A DNA stretch of 64,000 nucleotides, taken from positions 8,422,171 to 8,486,170 of the forward strand of contig NC_061133.1 of the NCBI RefSeq assembly GCF_905220365.1, read 5' to 3'. The notes below the pieces were generated by a model. The model searched no databases and had not been told where the DNA came from. It saw only the letters and a program-made list of their open reading frames with translations. Below, piece by piece: positions 51,101 to 63,100 of the stretch (within the stretch, counting starts at the first letter, position 1; each line of letters opens with the position of its first letter). Source of the stretch: Vanessa cardui. Lineage: Eukaryota > Arthropoda > Insecta > Lepidoptera > Nymphalidae. The translations under genes and the position numbers were made by a program.

Positions 51101-54100
51101 TATATTATTAGTTTAAAAATGGTTATTTACTAACGAAAGTCGAAAATAATACTTAATTTATTCAAAAATCCATAAATAAAAATGATTTTTTTCAAACGTT
51201 TGTCAAGTGACACAAAACGCTCCTGATTGGCCGGGCTTATGATGAAGTCACTTTCTTGTAAACTTTGCTTTTCTACTATATGTACCACAGAATAAAATAC
51301 AAGAAAGTGACTCGACCCCATTGCAGCGCCATGTTGTTCAAGTAGCATTTTTGCGCGCTATTTAAATATGGAATTTTTAATATGATATTTTTCGGCAAAT
51401 ATGTACTAGAAATAAAAAACACAACTTTTACTGGGTTCCTTAACTTCTACTAAATAGTATAAAATGGATTTTAAAAACCAGTCAAATAGCCTATTGGGTA
51501 AAAAAATTCACCAAATTTTGTGGTTTAATTACAAGTAAATACTAAGTTTCTTGCCGGTTCTTCTCGGTAGAATATACAGTCCGAACCGAACCGAAATGAC
51601 CATTCAAAAGTGCTTATAAAAACTTACTTAAATAAATTATATTTTGATTTTAATAACTCATATCAATTCTAATATTATAAACTTAAGTACTCAGTCGCGT
51701 CTGTTTATATGCACGTTCGTGCTAATCTTAAGTGACTCGATTTCAAAGATAGAGAGAATGATGAAAATAAAAGTTTATATATTTTTAAATATCGATAAAT
51801 AGGTTGAGAACACACAACCACACACACATTGTTGACACATTTAACCACAATGTTAAGTTACCGTCCATAGATATTGGCCCAATGCGCTGACAATATTGAA
51901 AATTAATATGTTATGTCCCTTGTGTCTGTTATAACACTAGCTCAATCTCTAGTATTTGGAACAGAACGATATACAATAAAGTGTACGGCTAACTATGAGC
52001 CCGTGGATGTTGTTAAAATATTTTTTAAAAAACGAAACACAACAATACAGTATTACGGTTTTGTGGTAGAATACCTGCACCAAGACATCTTAATATAAAC
52101 ATTTAATCGGGTCATTGAAATTTTTAAGATTAAGTTTGAGCGTTGCGTCGTTTTCGATTTTACTTTTTTTTATTTATATTATCTGTGTTAAAAACACATT
52201 TGAACATTCAAGTACAGAATGAGTGTTAAAAATGAATTCCGGGTAGAAATAAGCAAATATTAACGTTGAAAATAAGAAACTTGAGCTTAATAGGACACTG
52301 TATTATTGTGTTGTGGTTTGTGTCACCGATCACTACAAAGCGGCGAATAAAACAAAAGTCGAGATTGATAATTATCTTATTATTAAATTAAGTCTCCTTT
52401 TAAATGTACTACAATAATCTACAAAGTATAAACATAGCTTAAAATTACTTAGGTACATATTCAGTCCTAATATTTTTTTCATAATTTTACGTAAAAATCA
52501 ATAAACTTCGATTAATTATACTCTTTGCCAAAATAAGACCTTTTTAAATCGCAAAACTGATAACTAATGTAATTAATTTATATTCAATCATAAACGTTCA
52601 TCATCGATCGATTAATTTCTAAATAAAAACAATGTTTCAGAAATGCCAGATAAGATTTATCTTTATACCTACTGCTGGTGTACATTATCGAGGTTTATTA
52701 GAGCAATAATACTGAAAATATAATAAATACGTGATGTAATTTATCCACTATAAATTTTAATTGAACTTTAAGCTACCACTCATATTTAAATATATTTTTT
52801 GTTAACAATCTTTACGTGTGTAATATAATTCGTCTTGATTATTTATCCTTCGTATTCTTTGTTGAATGTCACGTCCATTCTCTCTTGTCCAAATGTTTAT
52901 GAAATCTTTGGTCATATTTGTGATTTCTTTTTGCGCCTCATTCCTTACTTCATTCCACTTGTCAAATAAATCCAAATGTTTTGGGTATAATATATAATAT
53001 TTAACAGATTTCCTCATTGCATATTCAATTATTCGAGCGGTCTAAATCTTAGCCAAATGCTACCTTTATTTTTGAGCATAACGCTCCTAGTATCATACTG
53101 AATATTGGGTGTAGTTTTTGCGCACGGTTCCACAATGAAATTTTGAAGGACTGTTGCAAGACCAGCTGTCACCATCAACTGGGCGAAACGGGCACCTGAA
53201 AATTATTTTTTTTAATGTCTACAACATATTAATAATCTGTATATTAATACGCTTTTATTAATTTAAATTTTGTTTGTCAAATATTCTAATTAAAATTTTA
53301 AACTAGTTCCATTATTTTTTTTGGAATAACAATACAATCAAGAGTACTACTAAACTATTTACATGAAATTAATAAAATTTGATTTGACTTGATCGTTTGT
53401 TTTTTTCTAAACAGTGACACATTCGTACGCAATTTGTACCAATATAATCTGTACCTACAATATACGCTCAGTATCAAACAGATTCGACTATAAGTCGTGA
53501 TATTCATGACTTCGCTAGCTTACGTAGAGTGCAACTAAGGTTAACGATGTAGTCTTACAATTAAATCGTTCACAACGATTTGTTTATTCATTTTCCAATC
53601 ATTAAACAAGTAACATAAACTATATAAATACAGATCGCCTTCATAATGAGTATATGAAATCAATTAATTAAATAGATTACCTACGTATAAAAAGTTCCAG
53701 ATATAGAACCGGCTTTATTAGATTGATAACGGTTAACTATCAAAACAAACTGTACGACTATTATATTCTGACCTCCTTTAACTCATAACACATAGTGTTA
53801 CTGATCACGCATTTCTGCCATAAAACTCAATAATTGACAACGATTGAGTTTTTTCTACAAAACTACTTTCATGTCATCTAAAGAATTTGGGTTAGATACG
53901 TTATCAAAAAAGTGGGCCTCAAAACGACACTTGAAATGTATAAAAAACTATAAATAAATCGTAAAATACAAACACAGAATTTTATTATCAAAAATGTTTA
54001 AAAACATTCAACGAAAATAAAAGGTAATTATTCACAAGACTTCATACAAATTAATTATTCGCATATTAATTTCTACATTCTTTACCGTTATTTGAATAAC

Positions 54101-57100
54101 CTGAGCATTCAGAAATTTTAATTTGACTTTCAATTGTGTAATTCGTCGCAGTTGTTTAAAAACATTCAACGCTTAACCGATATCATTCGAAATATTATCA
54201 CTCTCGTGCCTAACGTGATAAAACCGTTTATTAAAACAAAACCGGAACATACCTGGACAGCTCCTAGGTCCTTCACCAAATGCAATGAAGCCCGACGGAT
54301 TTAAATCATCTTGAAACCGGTCTGGATCAAATTTATCCGGATTGGAAAAATACTTGGGATCCCTTTGAATACAATGTATTGGGACGAGAAGCGCATCTCG
54401 TGCTTTCATCTTCAAATCGGTACCAGGCAATGTGCAAGGAGCTGTACAAAGCCGGGTGGTGAGTGGTGTCGGTGGATGCATTCTTAATGTTTCCAAATAT
54501 GCTTGAGTGACTAAGCGCATCCCACAAACAGCGTCATAATTTAAACCATTATAACGATCTAAGCATTCAACAATTTCATTTCTTAACTTGTTTTGCAGAT
54601 CTTGATCTTGCGCTAGCTCATACAAACAGAACGATAATGTAGTTGCCGACGTTTCTAGGCCAGCTAACATAAATATAAAAGAATTTGATGTTATTAATTC
54701 ATCAGTCATCGGAAATCCTGTTTCCGTTTTTTGCACGTTTAGCATGAGTTGAAGAAAATCACTTCGCTGCTCGCCGGTCTTTCGTCTTTCTGTTAGGACT
54801 CGTTTTATTATATTAGTAAAAAATACTTCAACGTCCGACGAATAGGTTTTGAGATTTAAAAGTTTGAATATTCGTGGGAAAAATGTGCGACAGTACCGTT
54901 TCAATATAGTTGTACGGTCGGCTTTGAACATCTTTTGCGACATAATTAAAAATGGTGATTGGCTGTCTCTGAGGGATCCGGGATCAACGCCGAATGCACA
55001 ACTTCCAATGACGTCGGTAGTGAAGCGACTCATTAGCTTCGGAACTTCTATATCTTGAAATGACTCGAAAGCAAGAGTGGCTTTTAGTGTTTTAGCACAA
55101 TCGGCCACTAAAGGGAACATAGCTTTCATTTTAGCTGAGGAAAATGTGGGTGTAATAATATGGCGCATTTTATGCCATTCAGGGCCGCTCATGTTGGCTA
55201 CATTCCTCAAAAGTGGTTCTCGACGAGTGTCTGTTGCGACTGAAATTCGATCACTAAAATTTGGAAATTCTTTTGACAGCACTGTCTTCACTAAATCTAA
55301 ATCTATCAAAAATAACGCAGGTCTTCTCGCTTGGAAAATGCCGACGTACCTTTTATCTCGAAATTGATCATACAATAACTGTAGCATTTTCGTATAACTG
55401 CGACGCATTGTTAATGTTGCACCAAAGTTTCCGAATATTGGACAAGGTTCTCTGTATGGAACATTTCTGACGTTCCAGTACTTTCTTCCTTTTGTGCCAT
55501 AGTGAAATAATGCAAGTGCAATCACCAACAAAAGTACAATCCCAAATAGATAAACACTGACACACATGTTTACTTCATAAACAAAATTCTATAAACAATT
55601 AAAATTCGTAATACACTCGGTGTTACACAGCTATCATACTGCAGAAAACTAAATGTTAGCGGCTATTCGTATAGTAAACAATAAGTACGCGTGCACGATT
55701 CAATTTATGTGGCAGTGCGCGGCGCTTGTGGCGGCCGCGGTCAGAAATCGAATGAGCATTTATCGTAAGTGAGCGTCAAGATAAGCTCTACGAGTAGCTT
55801 CAAGGTCACATATGTTGACGTACCATGTCCGTGACTTGCATATACCCCACCCGCATGCCTATCCTTAGGGCGATTTTTCACATTATGAATGAGTTCAATC
55901 GTCACCTCCGAATTAAAAGACTACTCTATTAATAACTCAGATTCTTACAGTCGTAAAATATTATTTGTCGTTTTTTGTAGTTTTATTAGTATTATTTTTT
56001 TATATTAATTTAAAACTATAGGATATTTCAGATAACGATAACGACGGGTAATGTTATATTTGCATGCTTATATTCAAACACTGCAATAATATAACATTCT
56101 ACATAGTTCTTTATGCAATCAAAAACAACGAAGCGTGACCCTGAGTGGGGAACAACGCGCCGAAAAAGCTTAAACATTCCTTATTTATACCCAAAGGAAC
56201 ATAGAATTTATACTCAAAACGAGGAAACAAAGCTTACAAGGCTAATAATACTGTTTTGTTATCACTCAAGTTATTGGTCTTGTTTTACAGTAGTAATTAG
56301 TAAATTACACTGTTTGTTTACTGGTAGAAGTAATACTACTTATTTCTCCGGCATAGATATTCTAACATAGCCGACAAGCGTACAGTCCAATATTACACAT
56401 CTAATAATGAGATTTATACATTAACAATTGCACCACATTTTACTAATTGTTCTATTTCTAAAATATTACAGATACGCTTATCCATATTATGAGAAGTTCG
56501 CTATAGATTTTATCCGGTCTTTGATCATGGTAGACAGTCGGTTTTCATAATCAGCTAGGACTGATAGTGAATAAGACTAACTGATAAAATATTTTTAAGT
56601 TGGTTTCATTTGAAATTGATCAAATCGATAAAATATTTGACATTCCATCGATTCAGAGAATCAATCTCAAGGAATCAGTACATAAATTAATCTACATATT
56701 ATAAATGATTTTGATTTCAAAATTAATCCTCCTTTCATTTATATCAATCTTTTGAATGTTATTGTTAAAAATACATATTGTAACCAAGTCATTGGAAATA
56801 TATTAGTTTGTGAGATGATTAAAATATTATTTTTTTTTGGTAATAGACAATCCATATTCTAAAATTTCGAACGTAAAATGTTCCGTTTCATATGCTCATT
56901 CTCCTTCCCACTCAGTAACCATCAGTTTTATAACTATAACGATGTATACACGTTTTTATAACATCCATTGTATTCCAAAACAAGAATAAGTAATAAGAAA
57001 CAAATTACGCATTCCAGATGCCGGACAGTTTATCGTGTGCGCTTTTTGTTAATCTGTTTAATTAATTTTCGTGTCATAACCACACACATCATGCATTTAT

Positions 57101-60100
57101 ATGACAAGACGTTTTTCTACTTTAGCATACCTTATTTTTGTATTACACGTCACACATCTGTCTGTCTGTCCCTATGCATTCTTACATCTTTAAAATTACA
57201 CAACTGATTTTGATGCGTTTTTAATAGATAGAGTGTTTCGAGAGGAAGGTTTTTATATATAGCAAATGGACAATATAAGGAAATATAAGGAAGAAACACT
57301 GATAATTTTAGAAGTTTCAAATCACAGTTTTCATTATCAGTTTCACTGATAATTTTAGAATGTTGTAAGTAAACAAATTCTATAGTATGTTTAGTATCAG
57401 CATTGCATCCGTGCGAAGCCGGGGCTGGTCACTAGTTTAAGATAATTATATAAAAAATGAAAGTCGAATGAAGCGAATCATTTGTACTGTAACACGTTTG
57501 ACTAAGATTATCAATCATCTATTTTCATTCGGAAACAATGGACGATAATAATAAATATTTTATATTTCACACATTGTATTGATATATTATTATTAGACTA
57601 CTTTGAAGTTACTGAACAATAACGGCTAGGTATTTATGGGTGCCGGCGGTTTGGTGTTTATGATAACGTCATTTGTTTTCACTCGGGAATTACCCATCAG
57701 AATAGCCATACACAATGTACATAATACGAGAATACAATATTTAAAGTGCATAAAGTCTAGGTAAACTCGAACAGAAATAACTTAGCACATGGAAATGTAA
57801 ACATCGTCGCTTTTCACGCTAAAATTGAATTGCAATACATCGACATTAGCGAAGATATTTTTTTGAATGTTTTCAATTGCCTAGTATGCAATATTGTTAC
57901 TGAAAAATGGATACATGGGTAAGTTTTTATTAATTATATTGTATTTTTAAGGCTTTATATATATTGAAAAGAAATGAAATAATAAAATGATATCGGAACG
58001 CAATTCGATCCGATACATTATAAAATCCATAAACTGAGTAATTAAAGTCAAACCATAATAAAAAAGTAAGAATCCAAAACAATAATGTTTACTCTATGTG
58101 TTCGTAACATTCAAAACTGTCAAGGCAATAATAGTTATCAAGTAAACATGTCATTTTTACTGACGCACCCGGTCCCATAAAGTGCTATCTCACATCACCG
58201 ACGTAGGTGGTCCTCAGCATTCAGTGCGCGTTCAACTGCGGTTACTATAATTTATATATGATTATAGAACATCCTATTTAAGAATACCAATAAATATTTC
58301 TGCCTTTTGTTCTCTAAACGTCTCTGAAGTAATAATAGCAATCGATAAAATATAGCTAGTACAACGAAAACTCATAGAGACAATTTAAATATTTTAATTG
58401 ACAAAAGCGAATCATAAACATTACACGTATATTACACCGCCTGCGGGTAGTTATTTAAATATATAATTAATTTCTAGTTTCTTCTGAATCCTTTGGTCAC
58501 TCTCGTACTTATTTCTAGCACAACTATTACAGGCAAAAATAGATATTCTAGTTTTTTTAAAACATAAATTGGAAGTATTTAAATTGCGTATAATTGAAAT
58601 ATAGAATCAATTCATTCGTACGGAAACTAGTTTATGACGGTTACTTCTTTATATTCATATCAGGATGGCAGATGGGCCGTCAAATGCCGATAGCCGATGG
58701 GCAAATTGATGGCTTGGAAATTGCTCACCTCTGCTCATTTACATTTTAATAGGTATAAGCTGTTTATTATATTGTCATTGCACAACCAAGCAAAGTTTAA
58801 TATGAAGGTGGTTTATTCTTTGTACCTATAATTACTACATGCTAGCTTAGCTAGCTAGCTTATACGGTGATGATCGCAAAGAGTTAAGCCGTGTATGTAA
58901 ATACGAACGAATTCATTTTATTAAAGTAGATACGTCGATAAGTAACGACTTTGTTTGCGTAGATGCCACTAACGAACATTGAATTTCAAACATGTTCCTG
59001 ATTTAAATAATACGTTGTAGTGTTCGATGCTCAGAAAACGTTGATAAATATAACGGAAACAAAATATTATTTCCTTACTAATAGGGGTTTCGGCTGCGTG
59101 CATTTATTGCTCTTGGAGTGGATGCTATAAGTCATGCCTATTTGAATAATATACTAAAACAAATAGACTTTTAGATGATTTCAAACTACCAACATTTTAT
59201 AAGGTAAGATACGAGCAATATTAAAATAATTATAACTTTATTATAAACAAAACTTCTCCATTGAAAATTTGTTAAAGATCAGATGCTGTACTACATCTTG
59301 CTGTATATGTAGTCATGTTAAAACAGGCACATAGTCCAATTCAATGGTTCGGTCTGTCCCAAGTGTGTTGGAACTAAGGCTACCTAGATCTGTATAAATG
59401 ACTGTTATTCGCGAGCTCGAGTCGAATTATGACCGCATTTAATTTTGTCATTTTCATCCACACATATTAAGCAAATTTTTGTTTCGATGTTCGTGTTCTT
59501 ACATCATAGCCAACTGTGGGGTTGAACCTAAGATTGAGCTACACAAAGTTATTGAATTTTTTTGTCAAAAAAATCGTAATAGCCGCCCATAACCTCACCG
59601 TGGTAGAAGTGCACAACTCAGAAATCGAGTCTATTCCAAATTTAATTTATATTTAAAAAAATAATAATAATTAATTGTAGGTACTTGCACTTGATTAACT
59701 ATCGCGCTGTAAATCTGAAACTCGTTAAATAGTAAACAGTATAGTTATGTCGTAAACCAGCCGGTAACAGGAAAATAATGCGGTAAAATTATGACACATA
59801 AAATATATATTCATTTACCAAACGCATACGTAACATATACTTGAACATGAAGCGCCGAATCATTCATGAAAAAACATGAAATTATATCCGAGAACATATC
59901 TAAATAAACTTTATTTGTTGTAAAAACTTTAACTCAGCAATTAGAATCGAGACAAAGCAAGCTTTACACGTTTAATAACCTAATATGCTGCGTGTTGTAA
60001 GGTAGTGGTAGACTTAAGTAACTCGATGTCGAATAAGATGATCATATAAGATGCCCGCAGAGGTAGAAAAGCAAATGATCTAATATTATATAAACTTAAG

Positions 60101-63100
60101 CTCAGAGTCGGATTTAAAGGTGTGGAGGCCCCGGGGCCACAAACACCCTAAAAATTATATTATTATGAATTAATTAGTTTTTTTTATTTCAATCATTATC
60201 AAAGTAAGCTATGAATTGTTTCTTATTTGTATCGGTAACGTTTAAAATATTAAATAGTATCATTATTATAATTTGACTATATCTCAGTATTTGTTAACTT
60301 GCTGAAAACTGTGGCCCCCTCTCATGTGGAGGCCCCCTCTCATGTGGAGGCCCCCTCTCATGTGGAGGCCCCAGGGCAGTTGCCCCGGTTGCCCTCCCCT
60401 AAATACGGCCCTGCTTAAGCTGCTAAACAATAACATTGGACCTCTGACGGCACTTAAAAGGCGAAGAATTTACAAGCCAAACATTATTATTTTTAATTGC
60501 CCTGCTAACGAATAATATAAATAACATAGCAGACAACTTAAAATAAAGGTTATAATTATGCGCTAAAATAATTTTTAATAATAAAAAAAAAACGAACTTT
60601 TTGTTATGCCTTTGCTAAATCAAGGTTATATCAACTACTTTTATAGTATTAATGCGCCGCAGCTGAATTTTAATAAAATCAAGTACTGAGTATTAGTGAA
60701 ATGTCAGAGTACAATGTACCAGTGATATAAATAAAGTAATAAAATATCTACGCTTTATTACATAGTTACACAAAAATAACTTCAATGTCAATTATTTATA
60801 TAAGAGGTTTCTGTGCTGTGTTACTAGTACACACAGTTCAAGTTATCAGAGTTAAGTTAGATTTTAAAAGGCCACTAAGGCCACTTAGGGCACGTCGTAA
60901 GGGTGTTCCCTATAAAGTAGCAGCCTGTAAATTTCCCACTGCTGGGCTAAAGGCCTCCTCTCCGGAATACACATGTGGCAGAATTTCTATGAAATTTGTC
61001 ACATGCAGGTTTCCTCACGATGTTTTCCTTCACCGCAAAGCACGAGATGAATTATAAAGACCTTCTAACCTTACGAAGTTCCCTATAAGAACAGCGATTG
61101 CTAAAGAAATCATGCCAAGTCATACTGTGCATATTATGTATTTGGTCAGGAACACACTAACCTGAGTATGAGAGGATGTCCTCGAAGTGAGTGTGGTGAG
61201 CAAGGCAGCCGCAGCCGCTCGCACGAGGTTCGCTTCACCGGGCCGGGAGAACATCTCTATGGCGTACTGGCACAACGATTCCTTTTCAATATCTGCCAAC
61301 ATTTTTAGATCTTATTTTATATCTTAGTTCAATTAGAGCTGCATCATAATTTAGAGATTAACGGTAAAAATACCTTCATCTGATATAAATGTGATTATAT
61401 TTTTCTGAATTTTGGCCAATGTTTCTGAGTTTTTTAACACTTTTTTTAATATAACGTTTGAGCTATTTTCCTGTGCTCGCCCTACATATATGAACCATGC
61501 AATAGGCTATTTGACAATGAAAAAAAAGTGAATTATTGTAATCAGTGTATATTATTAGTTTAAAAATGGTTATTTACTAACGAAAGTCGAAAATAATACT
61601 TGATTTATTCAAAAATCCATAAATAAAAATGATTTTTTTCAAACGTTTGTCACGTGACACAAAACGCTCCTGATTGGCCGGGCTTATGATGAAGTCACGA
61701 TGAATAAAATGGGTTTTAAAAACTAGTCAAATAGCCTATTGCATTAAAATTCATCCATTGATTTTATTGTGATGCGTACACAAATGGACAAACTAAATAA
61801 CTAGCCCGATCTTCTAAGAATAATGTCTCACACAACCTGGGTCTAGCTAAAATGTCTATAATATTTATAATAGAATTAATTAGAGAATTTCAGCAATCTA
61901 ATAAGTTATAGAGATTCCAATACTATTCTAATCTTTATGTAGACAGAATAGTAAAAAAGCTCAACGGCAACGGTTAAGTTTCGGTTCGATTGCGATAAAA
62001 TGACATCTCGTTGGTAGAATTGGCCCCTGGTCACCGTCGGTGGCAGGAGACTTTTTTATTTTATTTAATTTACAACATCCACAGACTCGCAGATGCCCGT
62101 GCCTTTTTTTCTATTTATATTAAATATTTTGGCGTTTTATATTTTACACTAAATATCAGTAGATCTTCGTTGGAAATCATTCATGTGGTGGCAGGAGGCT
62201 AGGGATGCTCACAGTGCAGTATCTGCGTGTGTAGCGGCGCGTGGTGCGCGAGCGCGGCCAGCACGTGCAGCGCAGCGCCGCGCAGCCCCGCGCCCCCCGC
62301 GACCCCCGCGCCGCCCGCGCCCGCCGCGCGCAGCACGGCCCGCAGCGCCGCGCCCTCCCACGCCTCGCTCCATCTCTACGCACGGACCACCCGCTTCCCA
62401 TATCAATATGCTGTATGTGCAACTGACGAATGACAAATTTAAGGAAGTCGCCACAAATGTTGATGTACTAAATATGTATTAATAATTACTCCAGTGGAAT
62501 GTATTGAACGATAAAATCGTGTTAGCAACCGTATATTATGCTTTTGCAGACGCCTAGCGAAATATGAATAAATAGGAATAATATACAGAACAATATATAG
62601 GAATAATATTCCTATGATTACCTGGCATATACATATTATAATCAGACAAAATCGATACTATATTTAATACTTTTACACAGAAATAGTCAAATCAAAGATC
62701 TGAAAGAAAGATAACGAATTAGTACTATCGGAAATTAATATTTTCGGATATTTGTGTGTTCAAATCTTTTTTGTAAATGGAACCTCCAACATAACGGATA
62801 AACATAAAATAATATTAAATTCCACCTTCCTATAGAACTCCTAACACAAACAATCTTCACTAATAATCAATACAATACAATTATTTTATGAGGGGATTTC
62901 ATAACAATAACAGAAAGTGTTATTTAATAGTATCGTGTGTATGGTACCCGTTAGTGTACACAGTGCGTTACCTGCGGCGGCAGGGCGGCTCGCGCGGCGC
63001 GGCGCTGCAACGACAGCAGCGCAAGCAATGCGTCGCGACGGCAGGCGTGGCCCTTACGCCCGACACCGGACGCGCATCCGCTCAGAGCGCTCGTCATCAC

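Larger units (their letters stand above)
55761..61161. other. rest of rotatin intron 4, right of the P450
   Basis: AT-rich intronic DNA with repeats listed separately. No further exon with matching phase was seen between 55.8 and 61.1 kb, though a short exon could be missed. An unassigned balanced-GC stretch lies at 58160-58245 and another at 58665-58740. Confidence 0.4.

Noticed and set aside
54333..55470. Other-frame ORFs across the P450
   Set aside because: All are shadows of the minus-strand P450 exon 1, which carries every family motif.
62177..62482. Five overlapping GC-rich ORFs
   Set aside because: Alternative frames of rotatin exon 2; the accepted frame is the one joining exons 1 and 3.
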